A program made the translations under genes and the position numbers. A stretch of DNA of 64,000 bases, taken from positions 1-64,000 of the forward strand of contig NZ_JBHTCQ010000002.1 in NCBI RefSeq assembly GCF_042665525.1. The letters are read 5' to 3'. Shown here piece after piece: positions 24,257 to 32,345 of the stretch; position 1 is the stretch's first letter; each line of letters opens with the position of its first letter. This DNA is from Allobogoriella alba. Its GTDB lineage: Bacteria > Actinomycetota > Actinomycetes > Actinomycetales > Actinomycetaceae. Under the pieces are notes generated by a model that searched no databases, was not told where the DNA came from, and worked only from the letters and a program-made list of their open reading frames with translations.

Positions 24257-25177
24257 TCAGGAGCCGGCCGACCCGCCGAGCAGCGCACCCGTCACGCCCG
24301 CGAGCCGCGCTCGCAGCGGGGCTGCGCGCTCGGCGAAGGCGCGCTGCGCCGCGACGTACTCGGCGCGGCCCTCGGCAGTCTCGATCGTCACCGGCTCGTG
24401 CCCCAGGGCGCGCAGGTCGTACGGAGAGGCCCGCATGTCGAGCACCCGGATGTCGCGGGCCAGCTCGAAGCAGTCGAGCAGCAGCTCTCCCGGGCAGGCG
24501 GGCCCGAGGATGTTGGCGGCCTTGAGGAGGTCCATGTTCGCGTGCAGACAGCCGGGTTGTTCGAGGTCCGGCTGCGTGGCACGTTCCGGCTGGTGCCGGT
24601 TGAGCGGACGCGCCTCGGGGGTGAAGAACCGGAACGCGTCGAAGTGGGAGCAGCGCACCGGGTGAGACTCGACGACCGTGTCCGTGCCCGCCTGGCCGAG
24701 GCGCAGCGGCAGCGCGTGCCGATGCTCGCGCTGCCGGTAGACCATCGCCCACTCGTGCAGGCCGAGGCAGCCGAGGTGCGCGGGCCGGTCCGCGGTGCGA
24801 CGCAGGAGCTCGTCCAGCCAGCGCACCCCGGCCTCCCGGTCGGCGAGGTAGGCCCGGCTGTCCAGCGTGACGGCACCCGACTCCGTCCTCGAGTGCCACC
24901 GCCAGCCGGCCCGCTCGGTGAGCACGTCCGCGGCCGCGTCATCGCCCTCGCTCGGTCCTAGTGCGGCGCCGAATCCCGGGTGCCAGCGTCGCAGGCGCCC
25001 CGGCCGGACCGGGTAGTACTCGAAGAGGAAATCCTCCACCGGGTCGGACTCCCGGCGCTCGCGGCGGGCGCGGCGGGCGGCGGTGAGCCCGTCAGCACGT
25101 GCCGCGTGCCGGTCCGCGCGCGCCAGCCAGTCCGCGGGCGCCAGGGCCGGCAGGGAGGCGGTGGTGGGGACGGGCAC
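24257..25177 (-). CDS. conserved actinobacterial protein of unknown function
   Basis: A 306-residue cytosolic protein. Relatives in streptomycetes and other actinobacteria are often labelled 3-methyladenine DNA glycosylase, but I see no HhH, GPD or AAG-type catalytic motif to support this. Conserved blocks are DPVEDFLFEYYPVRPGRLRRWHPGFG, LGLHEWAMVYR, CSHFDAFRFFTPEARPLN, LEQPGCLHANMDL, and DCFELARDIRVLDMRASPYDL. The His, Cys, Asp and Glu conservation suggests an enzyme. GTG 25177 has TACCCT 6 nt upstream, so it is leaderless, and it is divergent from the methyltransferase at 25266. Confidence 0.78.
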   Translation of the reverse strand: MPVPTTASLPALAPADWLARADRHAARADGLTAARRARRERRESDPVEDFLFEYYPVRPGRLRRWHPGFGAALGPSEGDDAAADVLTERAGWRWHSRTESGAVTLDSRAYLADREAGVRWLDELLRRTADRPAHLGCLGLHEWAMVYRQREHRHALPLRLGQAGTDTVVESHPVRCSHFDAFRFFTPEARPLNRHQPERATQPDLEQPGCLHANMDLLKAANILGPACPGELLLDCFELARDIRVLDMRASPYDLRALGHEPVTIETAEGRAEYVAAQRAFAERAAPLRARLAGVTGALLGGSAGS

Positions 25178-25265
25178 CCCTCCAGGGTAGAGAGGCCGTG
25201 CTGCGGTCCGGGCCACGCGCGGACAGCACCGTCCTGAGACGGGTGCCCACGCTACGTTGCGAGGC

Positions 25266-26084
25266 GTGAGCACCGAACGGTCCGGCGACGTGTACACGCA
25301 CGGCCACCACCCGAGCGTGCTGGCGTCGCACACCTGGCGCACGGCCGAGAACTCCGCCGCGTACCTCCTCGACCGACTGCGGCCCGGCCAGGACCTGCTC
25401 GACGTCGGCTGCGGCCCCGGCACCATCACGGCCGGGCTGGCCGCGCGCCTCGCGCCGGGGCGCGTGGTCGGGCTGGACCGGGACGCCGGGGTGCTCGAGA
25501 AGGCGCGTGGTGCCGTCGAGCGCGATGGCCTCGGCAGGCACGTCGAGCTCGTCACGGGCGACGTCTACGACCTGCCGTTCCGCGATGCGAGGTTCGACGT
25601 CGTCCACGCGCACCAGGTGCTCCAGCACCTCACCGATCCCGTCGCCGCGCTGGGCGAGATGCGCCGCGTGCTGAGACCCGGCGGGCTGCTGGCGGTGCGC
25701 GACTCCGACTACGCGGCCATGACCTGGTACCCGGACATACCCGGCCTGGGGGAGTGGAACGAGCTGTACCACCGCCTCACCCGGGCGAACGGCGCCGAGG
25801 CAGATGCCGGCCGCCGCCTGCACGTGTGGGTCCGGCAGGCCGGCTTCACCGAGCTCGAGGTCTCCGCCGGGACCTGGTGCTTCCAGACCACGGAGGAGCG
25901 GACCTGGTGGTCGAGCCTGTGGGCGGACCGGGTCACCGCGTCCGCCTTCGCCCGCCAGGCGCTGGAGGCGGGTTTCGCCACCGAGGAGGACCTGGCACGG
26001 CTCGCCGCCGCGTGGCGTGCCTGGGGCGAGGACCCGGAGGGCTGGTTCACGGTGCTGCACGGCCAGGTGCTCGCCCGGCGCTGA
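25266..26084 (+). CDS. class I SAM-dependent methyltransferase
   Basis: A 272-residue UbiE/methyltransferase_11-type enzyme. Motif I is LLDVGCGPGTITAGLAARL, the acidic loop is VVGLDRDAGVLEKA, and VTGDVYDLPFRDARFDVVHAHQVLQHL holds motifs II-III. LRPGGLLAVRDSDYAAMTWYP follows. The substrate is not known; the C-terminal half is typical of small-molecule methyltransferases. GTG 25266 is fixed by TACGTT 7 nt upstream. It heads a short run with the FAH hydrolase and gltX, though each has its own -10 box. Confidence 0.9.
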   Translation: MSTERSGDVYTHGHHPSVLASHTWRTAENSAAYLLDRLRPGQDLLDVGCGPGTITAGLAARLAPGRVVGLDRDAGVLEKARGAVERDGLGRHVELVTGDVYDLPFRDARFDVVHAHQVLQHLTDPVAALGEMRRVLRPGGLLAVRDSDYAAMTWYPDIPGLGEWNELYHRLTRANGAEADAGRRLHVWVRQAGFTELEVSAGTWCFQTTEERTWWSSLWADRVTASAFARQALEAGFATEEDLARLAAAWRAWGEDPEGWFTVLHGQVLARR

Positions 26085-26137
26085 CGACCTCGCCGCGGTC
26101 GCACGGCGCGTGACTGCCGGCGCCGTAGGGTTGCGGC

Positions 26138-26911
26138 ATGCGCATCGCTCGCTTCATCACCGGTGAGAACCCCCAGTACGGCGTCCTGGACGAGGAGGCC
26201 GACGAGCTCGTGGCGCTCAAGGGCGACCCGATCTACGGCGGGCTGGACACCACCGGCCAGCGCTTCCCCGTCGCGGACGTGCGCCTCCTGTCACCCGTCA
26301 TCCCGCGGTCGAAGGTGATCGGCATCGGCCGCAACTACGCCGAGCACGCCGCCGAGCTCGGCAACGAGGTGCCGGAGGAGCCGCTGACCTTCCTCAAGCC
26401 GAACACCTCCGTGATCGGCCCGGACGACCCGATCGTCCTGCCCCGGTGGACCCGGAGCGTCCACCACGAGGCCGAGCTCGCCGTCGTCATCTCCCGGCTG
26501 TGCAAGGACGTGCCGGAGGAGAAGGTGGACCAGGTGATCTTCGGGTACACCGCCGCGAACGACGTCACGGCGCGCGACGTGCAGTCCACGGACGGGCAGT
26601 GGACCCGCGCCAAGGGCTTCGACACCTCCTGCCCGATCGGCCCCTACCTCACGCTCGACCTCGACCCGTCCGACCTCGCGGTGCGCTGCCGGGTCGACGG
26701 CGAGCTGCGGCAGGACGGCCGCACCTCGCAGATGGTCCGCGACGTCCCGAGCCTGGTGGCCTACGTCTCCTCGATGTTCACGCTGCTCCCGGGCGACCTC
26801 ATCCTGACCGGCACCCCGGCCGGCGTCGGGCCGATCGACGTCGGTCAGCGGGTCGAGGTCGAGGTCGAGGGCATCGGCGCCTTCTCCAACCCCGTCCTGC
26901 GCCGCGACTGA
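26138..26911 (+). CDS. fumarylacetoacetate hydrolase family protein
   Basis: A 257-residue FAH-fold protein. It has the IGIGRNYAEHAAELG segment, the substrate-region FLKPNTSVIGPDDPI, and metal-binding glutamates in VHHEAELAVVIS. TAANDVTARDVQ, the lysine of RAKGFDTSCPIGPY, and LILTGTPAGVGP follow. Related enzymes act as acylpyruvases, oxaloacetate decarboxylases or dihydroxyhept-ene-dioate isomerases; the substrate is open here. The FAH-gltX pair is conserved in actinobacteria, including M. tuberculosis. TAGGGT lies 6 nt before ATG 26138, so the message is leaderless. Confidence 0.92.
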   Translation: MRIARFITGENPQYGVLDEEADELVALKGDPIYGGLDTTGQRFPVADVRLLSPVIPRSKVIGIGRNYAEHAAELGNEVPEEPLTFLKPNTSVIGPDDPIVLPRWTRSVHHEAELAVVISRLCKDVPEEKVDQVIFGYTAANDVTARDVQSTDGQWTRAKGFDTSCPIGPYLTLDLDPSDLAVRCRVDGELRQDGRTSQMVRDVPSLVAYVSSMFTLLPGDLILTGTPAGVGPIDVGQRVEVEVEGIGAFSNPVLRRD

Positions 26912-26927
26912 CCGCCCGGACGGGCGG
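26912..26927 (+). terminator. short hairpin between the FAH gene and gltX
   Basis: CCGCCC (26912-26917) pairs with GGGCGG (26922-26927) around the loop GGAC, starting right after the FAH stop codon. It has no T-run; it may reduce read-through into gltX, which has its own -10 box TAGACT at 26938-26943. Confidence 0.4.
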
Positions 26928-26953
26928 GATCGGACCGTAGACTTGCCGCGATC

Positions 26954-28480
26954 ATGAGCGAGAACCCCACACCGAGCCATCCGGGTGCCGTGCGCGTCCG
27001 GTTCTGCCCGTCACCCACCGGCGCCCCGCACGTCGGCCTGATCCGCACGGCCCTGTACAACTGGGCGCACGCCCGCCACGCCGGCGGGACATTCGTGTTC
27101 CGGATCGAGGACACCGACCCGGCACGAGACTCCCAGGAGAGCTACCTGCAGCTGCTGGACGCCCTGCGGTGGCTGGGCCTCGACTGGGACGAGGGCGTCG
27201 AGGTCGGCGGGCCGCACGGGCCCTACCGGCAGTCCGAGCGGCTGGACCTCTACCGCGACGTCGCGGCGCGGCTCCTCGAGGCCGGCTACGCGTACGAGTC
27301 GTTCTCGACGGCGGAGGAGATCGAGGCACGGCACCGGGCCGCCGGCCGGGACCCGAAGCTGGGGTACGACGGCTACGACCGCGAACTCACCGACGAGCAG
27401 CGGGCCGCCTACCGCGCCGAGGGACGCGAGCCCGTCCTGCGGGTGCGGATGCCGGACGAGGACATCACGTTCACGGACCTGGTCCGCGGCGAGGTGACGT
27501 TCCAGGCCGGCTCGGTGCCCGACTTCGTCATCGTGCGGGCCAACGGCTTCCCGCTCTACACGCTGACCAACCCGGTCGACGACGCCACCATGCGGATCAC
27601 CCACGTGCTGCGCGGGGAGGACCTGCTGTCCTCGACCCCGCGTCAGGTGGTCCTGCACCGGGCACTGGTCCAGCTCGGCATCGCCGAGGCGGTCCCCGAG
27701 TTCGGGCACCTCCCGACGGTCCTGGGCGAGGGCAACAAGAAGCTCTCCAAGCGGGCCCCGGAGTCGAACCTCTTCCTGCACCGCGAGCGCGGCTTCCTGC
27801 CCGAGGGGCTGCTGAACTACCTCGCCCTGCTCGGCTGGGGCATCTCACCGGACAACGACATCTTCGGTCGCGAGGAGATGGTCGCGGCGTTCGACGTGGC
27901 GGACGTGAACCCCAACCCGGCACGCTTCGACGTCAAGAAGGCCGAGGCCATCAACGCGGCGCACGTCCGGCTCCTGGCCCCGGAGGACTTCCGCGCCCGG
28001 CTCGTGCCCTACCTGCACGCCGCCGACCTCCTCCCGGTCGCCGCCTGGGAGGACCTGGGCCGGCCGGAGCAGGAGATCCTCACCCGTGCCGCGCCGCTCG
28101 TGCAGGAGCGGATGACGCTCCTCGGGGAGGCTCCGGGCATGCTCGGGTTCCTGTTCACCGCGGACGAGGACCTCCGCATCGAGGAGGACGCGCTCGCCGC
28201 CCTGCGGCCCGAGGCGCCCGACGTCCTGGACGCCGCGCTCGCCGTCCTCGAGCCGATGACCGAGCTGCGCACCGACACCGTCGAGGAGGGGCTGCGAGCC
28301 GCCCTGGTGGACGGCATGGGCATCAAGCCCCGCTTCGCGTTCACCCCGCTGCGCGTCGCCGTCACCGGCCGGCGGGTCTCGCCCCCGCTGTTCGAGTCGA
28401 TGGAGATCCTCGGTGCCGAGCGGACCATCGCACGCCTGCGCGCGCTTCGGGCCCGCCTCGGCGAGCCGGCCGCGACCTGA
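26954..28480 (+). CDS. gltX: glutamyl-tRNA synthetase
   Basis: Charges tRNA-Glu (and, in organisms using the amidotransferase route, tRNA-Gln) with glutamate. The 508 residues carry the class I HIGH-type motif PSPTGAPHVG at 19-28 and the KLSKR (KMSKS) motif at 263-267. FRIEDTDPARDS, VHGED-like HVLRGEDLLSSTPRQ and a helical C-terminal anticodon-binding region complete it. ATG 26954 lies 10 nt after TAGACT, giving a very short 5' end. tRNA-Gln(CTG) and tRNA-Glu(CTC) genes lie 2 kb downstream, a fitting cluster. Confidence 0.97.
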   Translation: MSENPTPSHPGAVRVRFCPSPTGAPHVGLIRTALYNWAHARHAGGTFVFRIEDTDPARDSQESYLQLLDALRWLGLDWDEGVEVGGPHGPYRQSERLDLYRDVAARLLEAGYAYESFSTAEEIEARHRAAGRDPKLGYDGYDRELTDEQRAAYRAEGREPVLRVRMPDEDITFTDLVRGEVTFQAGSVPDFVIVRANGFPLYTLTNPVDDATMRITHVLRGEDLLSSTPRQVVLHRALVQLGIAEAVPEFGHLPTVLGEGNKKLSKRAPESNLFLHRERGFLPEGLLNYLALLGWGISPDNDIFGREEMVAAFDVADVNPNPARFDVKKAEAINAAHVRLLAPEDFRARLVPYLHAADLLPVAAWEDLGRPEQEILTRAAPLVQERMTLLGEAPGMLGFLFTADEDLRIEEDALAALRPEAPDVLDAALAVLEPMTELRTDTVEEGLRAALVDGMGIKPRFAFTPLRVAVTGRRVSPPLFESMEILGAERTIARLRALRARLGEPAAT

Positions 28481-28509
28481 GCCCGCTGCGGCTCGGGCCG
28501 TTCAGTCGA

Positions 28510-29583
28510 TCACACGACCTGGACCGGGTGGCGCACGACGGCGCCGAAGAGGTAGCCACGTGGGTTGCTGGGGGCGCGGGACGGCTGGATGTTCCCGGTC
28601 GCGTCGGTCGCCCGCGTCAGCACCGTGTACCGGCCCGGTTCCTGCGGTCGCCAGTCGTAGCTCCACCGAGACCACGGTCCGTCCTCGACCTTGTCCGCCG
28701 GGCTCCAGCTCCGGCCGTCATCCGTGCTCACCTCGACCGAGGTGACCGGGGCCGAGCCCGACCAGGCGCGAACGGTGAGCCGGTGCTGCTGCCCGGCCGC
28801 CAGCTCGGCGTCCGGTGCGAGCTCGAGCACCGACTTCGGTACCAGCTCGGTGAGTGCCTCGTCGTCGACGTTGTAGTAGGTCGTCGACCACGGTGAGCTG
28901 AGCTCGTGGTCGGCGACCTCGATCTCACCGAGCCACTTGATCGAGGCGACCCCGACCCAGCCCGGCACCACCAGACGCGCGGGGAAACCATGGTCAGGAG
29001 GCAGCGGCTCACCGTTCATGTCCAGCGCGACCAGAACGTCGTCGAGCGCCTTCGCGACCGGCAGCGGCCGCCGGACGCGGCCGTGGTTGACCCCGTCGTC
29101 GACGTACTCCGGATCGAGACCGACGGCGAGGACGGACCTGGCGGACGAGGTCAGCCCGGCCCGCTCGAGCACGGCGCCGAGGGGGACGCCGGTCCACGTC
29201 GCGACGCCGACCGCGCCCAGGCCCCACGGCGTCCCCGGCGTGGTCTCGCCCTGCTGGGTCGCGAACAGCCGACGACCGTTGCCGGTGCACTCCAGGAGCA
29301 GGCGGTGGGTCACCTGGGGCATGCTCCGCAGCTCGTCGTAGCCGAAGCGCACCGCGTCACGCCTCCCGGGCCGGTCCCGGAGGCCGGACCCGAACACGTC
29401 CAGGGTCCAGGTCGCGGCGTCGATCAGCGGGGTCGAGGTGTGGTTGCGGACGAAGAACCGGTCGGCCGGGGTGTCGCCCTGGGCCGGCATCGAGTCCCAA
29501 CGGGTCTCTGCGGCGCCGTCGTGACGCACCATGAGGTGCTCGGGCAGCGGCTTGACGATCTTGGCGGCGGGGTCCGTGGTCAC
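28510..29583 (-). CDS. sulfite-oxidase-like molybdopterin oxidoreductase
   Basis: A 357-residue protein of the SUOX/YedY superfamily. It has the molybdenum cofactor domain with the Mo-ligand cysteine in LLECTGNGRRLF. The segments GTPWGLGAVGVATWTGVPL, MNGEPLPPDHGFPARLVVPGW and SIKWLGEI follow, and then a C-terminal Mo-co dimerisation domain (VEVSTDDGRSWSPA, TVLTRATDATGNIQP). No Tat or Sec signal is seen, so it should be cytosolic unless the start is misread. GTG 29583 opens at TTDPAAKIVKPLPEHLMV. The substrate could be sulfite or another oxyanion. It converges on gltX. Confidence 0.88.
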   Translation of the reverse strand: MTTDPAAKIVKPLPEHLMVRHDGAAETRWDSMPAQGDTPADRFFVRNHTSTPLIDAATWTLDVFGSGLRDRPGRRDAVRFGYDELRSMPQVTHRLLLECTGNGRRLFATQQGETTPGTPWGLGAVGVATWTGVPLGAVLERAGLTSSARSVLAVGLDPEYVDDGVNHGRVRRPLPVAKALDDVLVALDMNGEPLPPDHGFPARLVVPGWVGVASIKWLGEIEVADHELSSPWSTTYYNVDDEALTELVPKSVLELAPDAELAAGQQHRLTVRAWSGSAPVTSVEVSTDDGRSWSPADKVEDGPWSRWSYDWRPQEPGRYTVLTRATDATGNIQPSRAPSNPRGYLFGAVVRHPVQVV

Positions 29584-29644
29584 GTGGCGAGTGTAACGAG
29601 CCGCCCCGGCGTGGTGAGACGTCTGACCACCGGCCGTGACCGGG

Positions 29645-30262
29645 TCAGAACGTCGTCGCCCGCGCGCCGTGCAGCGTGGTCTGCGCGACGAAGGTGGACC
29701 ACACGTCCTCGTCGATGCTGCCGGTCGGGCAGATGTGCACGATCCCCACCAGGACGCCGTCCGCGGTGACGGCGCGCAGCATCATCCGCACGTCGAGCTC
29801 CTGCGCGCCGGAGACGGCCGTGAAGGAGACCTCGGTGGCCGGCAGCGGGCCGTCGTCCGTGGTGATGTCGCTCTGCCGGCGGTCGACCTCGGAGGTCTCG
29901 CCCAACGAGCCCATGGCGTTCTCGATGGCGTCCCGGGTCGCCCGGGTGTCGTCGTCCGCGGAGCCGGGGAGCCGTTCGTCGGTGAGCTGGAGCACGCAGC
30001 CGGCGTCGGCGTTCTCCAGCTCGATGACGCCCGGGGCCGGGGGATCTTCCGACAGCGCGTACCCCTCGACGTCGGGGTAGTCCCACCTGATCGTCGCGGC
30101 GGTCGGCGTCGGGCTGGGGCTCGGGGTCCCGGGTTCCTGCGGGACGCTGCTGGTGCACGCCGTCAGGAGCGTCACCGCGGCCAGGAGTGTCACGACGCCT
30201 CCGCGACGACGGCGGCGCGCAGGGGGCGTCATCGGTGGTCTGGCTCCGATCTGGGTGGACAC
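29645..30262 (-). CDS. putative lipoprotein of unknown function
   Basis: A 205-residue exported protein with an Arg-rich n-region, hydrophobic core and lipobox LLTAC with Cys36 as the lipidation site. A Pro/Ser/Thr linker follows (QEPGTPSPSPTPTAA). The mature domain (GYALSEDPPAPGVIELENADAGCVLQL, VSFTAVSGAQELDVRMMLRAV) is not one I recognise; it looks like a soluble ligand- or protein-binding domain. GTG 30262 is 12 nt after TAGGGT at 30275-30280. It is divergent from the tRNA genes. Confidence 0.75.
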   Translation of the reverse strand: MSTQIGARPPMTPPARRRRRGGVVTLLAAVTLLTACTSSVPQEPGTPSPSPTPTAATIRWDYPDVEGYALSEDPPAPGVIELENADAGCVLQLTDERLPGSADDDTRATRDAIENAMGSLGETSEVDRRQSDITTDDGPLPATEVSFTAVSGAQELDVRMMLRAVTADGVLVGIVHICPTGSIDEDVWSTFVAQTTLHGARATTF

Positions 30263-30361
30263 GATGCGTGCGTGACCCTACCGGCTGGCCCGGCCTCCGG
30301 TCGCCCGGCTCACCGCGTCCGTGACACGCCCGTGAGAACGGTCACGACCGGCCCGGACGAC

Positions 30362-30390
30362 TTGGTCGACGCCACCCGCTCCGGTAGTCT
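30362..30390 (+). promoter_or_regulatory. promoter of the tRNA-Gln/tRNA-Glu unit
   Basis: TTGGTC (30362-30367) and TAGTCT (30385-30390) are spaced by 17 nt, the best -35/-10 pair seen in this intergenic region. It would start transcription about 50 nt upstream of tRNA-Gln. Confidence 0.6.
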
Positions 30391-30447
30391 TCTTCGTCGG
30401 TACGACCCCCGGCGGCACCTGCAGGAACGCGGGCGGTTATACCCCCA

Positions 30448-30519
30448 TGGGGTATGGTGTAATTGGCAGCACGACTGATTCTGGTTCAGTTAGTCTAGGT
30501 TCGAGTCCTGGTACCCCAG
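30448..30519 (+). tRNA. tRNA-Gln (anticodon CTG)
   Basis: A full cloverleaf is visible. Acceptor TGGGGTA (30448-30454) pairs with TACCCCA (30512-30518), anticodon stem ACTGA/TCAGT encloses TTCTGGT with anticodon CTG, and the T-loop is TTCGAGT. The discriminator is G; no CCA is encoded. Confidence 0.96.
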
Positions 30520-30575
30520 CGGTTTGAGCCCACCTGTCTCGTCGGGTAGGCTCGGCCAGGCGAAAATCGCCATGA

Positions 30576-30648
30576 GGCCCCGTCGTCTAGCGGCCTAGGA
30601 CACCGCCCTCTCAAGGCGGCGGCGCCGGTTCGAATCCGGTCGGGGCTA
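30576..30648 (+). tRNA. tRNA-Glu (anticodon CTC)
   Basis: The acceptor GGCCCCG pairs with CGGGGCT, the anticodon stem CCGCC/GGCGG encloses CTCTCAA with anticodon CTC, and the T-loop is TTCGAAT. The sequence TCGTCTAGCGGCCTAGGAC matches the D-arm of bacterial tRNA-Glu. No CCA is encoded. Confidence 0.97.
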
Positions 30649-30654
30649 CGAGCA

Positions 30655-30691
30655 GCGCCCCTCACCCGTGCGAGTCACCGGTGAGGGGCGC
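30655..30691. terminator. terminator between tRNA-Glu and the convergent acyltransferase gene
   Basis: GCGCCCCTCACC (30655-30666) pairs perfectly with GGTGAGGGGCGC (30680-30691) over 12 bp. It starts 7 nt after tRNA-Glu and ends 5 nt before the stop of the minus-strand gene, so it can end transcription from both sides. Confidence 0.85.
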
Positions 30692-30695
30692 TTCG

Positions 30696-32345
30696 TCATG
30701 CCGCGCTCCCGGGTGGTGCCGGCTCGGGCCGGTGGACGCCGCGCGGCCGGTAGCCGAGCGCGTCGGAGACGTCGGCGAGGTCGGCCAGGTACCAGATCAG
30801 GGCGAGCCACATCTCGGTGCCCTGTAGGCCCGGGACGGCATCCGGGCCGCCGGAGCCGGGAGCCCGGAAGCCGAATCCGTCCCGGCGCCAGTGGCCGAGC
30901 GCCTCCCGCAGCAGCCGCCGGGCCAAGGCGGCGATCTCCTCGCCGCGGTGCCCCGTGGATCGGGTGAGCCACAGCGGGTGCGCGATGTCGAGGACGTTGC
31001 AGGCGTTCTGCCGACCCTGCCCCGTCACGCGCGGGTCCCGGGCGTGCCCCAGGACGGTGTCGACCACCCGCTCCGGGTACGGCACGGGCACGCCGAGCTG
31101 CGCGAATGTGCCGCGCGTGGCGCGGTAGTAGCCGTTGACCAGCTGCAGCAACCCGCCGTCCGCGGTCGGCACGCCCCACATCCCGGTGCGGGGGTCGGCG
31201 CGGGCGAGCAGCCAGCCCAGCAGCGCCTCGCGCACCCGACCGGGATCACCTGCCCCGAGCCGGGCGTTGTGGTGCAGTGCGGTGCCGAGGACATCGACCC
31301 AGTGCCCGGCGTGCCACGCCCGGGTCTGCCAGGGCTGTGCCTCCGCGGCCGCCAGCACCTCGGCCGCGTCGGCGTCGCCCACCACGCGCACGGGGTGGGG
31401 CGGTTCGCTGCCCAGCAGCTCCAGGGCGTAGCCGACGCACAGCACGTGGTAGCCGGCGTCGTCGTCGAAGAGGCCCGGGGCGGGTGGGCGCTGCGTCCCG
31501 TCGGGCCGCAGTGGCCCGACCATGCCCGTCGCGGGGTCCTGCCACCCCCGCAGCCGCTCCACCTGTTCCTCGCGGGGAAGCTGGTCCGGGGGCCTGCCGA
31601 GCAGCAGGTCGGCGATCTCGACGGCGTCGCACTGGGCACGGACCGTGGGTGCCTCCCCCGGCCGGTCCACGAAGAGGGTGCCGTCGAAGCACCGGTCGAG
31701 GATCGCGCCGGCGCGCTCGCGCGCCCGGTCGGCGAACGCGGTCACTGCCGCCGCGAGGTCCTCCTCGTCGTCGTTGCCGGCGCCGGCCGGCGCGACCCGC
31801 CACTTCAGCACCCGAGCCGGATTGCCGCCCACGACCGCGCCCGCGGGAACGTCCCGGGTGACGACGGCGCCTGCGGCGACCACCGACCGCGCGCCCACGC
31901 TGACACCGTCGAGCACGACGGCGTGCGAGCCGATCCACACGTCGTCACCCACCCGGATGCCCCGCGCCGTCAGCGGCTGCCGGTGCACCTCGGTCTCCGG
32001 GTCGGCGAAGGTGTGGTTGAAGCCCAGCAGCGAGGAGTGCGCGCCGATGCGGACCGCGTCCCCGAGCCGGACGGCGCCGCGCACCACCGTGTAGGCGTTG
32101 ATCGAGCAGTCCCGGCCGGCGTGCAGCTGCCCCGTCAGGTAGGCGCCGGCGGCCACGTAGGACCGGGGGCCCAGGCGCAACGCGTCGTTCTGCACCTCGG
32201 CGAGCGCGGAGACGAAGCAGCTCTCGGCGATCTCGTACCCGACGTCCGTCAGCTCGTGCTGCCGGGCCGCCTGGTCCCGGCGCTGCTGCTCGTCCGCCTC
32301 GGCCCAGAAGGACCACGGGGAGAAGTCGAACCGGCGGTCGCTCAT
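30696..32345 (-). CDS. hexapeptide-repeat acetyltransferase fused to an alpha/alpha-toroid-like domain
   Basis: A 549-residue two-part protein. Residues about 45-190 form a left-handed beta-helix acyltransferase of the sugar O-acetyltransferase type (YTVVRGAVRLGDAVRIG, the catalytic-type histidine in LGFNHTFAD, DDVWIGSHAVVLDGVSVG, NPARVLKWR). Residues about 225-530 are helical, with repeats such as WQDPATGMVGPL and RADPRTGMWGVP and conserved His/Asp/Trp. This recalls the toroids of prenyltransferase/terpene-cyclase or six-hairpin glycosidase folds; the fold call is inference. Its start overlaps the upstream ATPase stop by 4 bp, so it is the last gene of the uptake operon. Probably modifies or processes the imported compound. 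Confidence 0.72.
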   Translation of the reverse strand: MSDRRFDFSPWSFWAEADEQQRRDQAARQHELTDVGYEIAESCFVSALAEVQNDALRLGPRSYVAAGAYLTGQLHAGRDCSINAYTVVRGAVRLGDAVRIGAHSSLLGFNHTFADPETEVHRQPLTARGIRVGDDVWIGSHAVVLDGVSVGARSVVAAGAVVTRDVPAGAVVGGNPARVLKWRVAPAGAGNDDEEDLAAAVTAFADRARERAGAILDRCFDGTLFVDRPGEAPTVRAQCDAVEIADLLLGRPPDQLPREEQVERLRGWQDPATGMVGPLRPDGTQRPPAPGLFDDDAGYHVLCVGYALELLGSEPPHPVRVVGDADAAEVLAAAEAQPWQTRAWHAGHWVDVLGTALHHNARLGAGDPGRVREALLGWLLARADPRTGMWGVPTADGGLLQLVNGYYRATRGTFAQLGVPVPYPERVVDTVLGHARDPRVTGQGRQNACNVLDIAHPLWLTRSTGHRGEEIAALARRLLREALGHWRRDGFGFRAPGSGGPDAVPGLQGTEMWLALIWYLADLADVSDALGYRPRGVHRPEPAPPGSAA

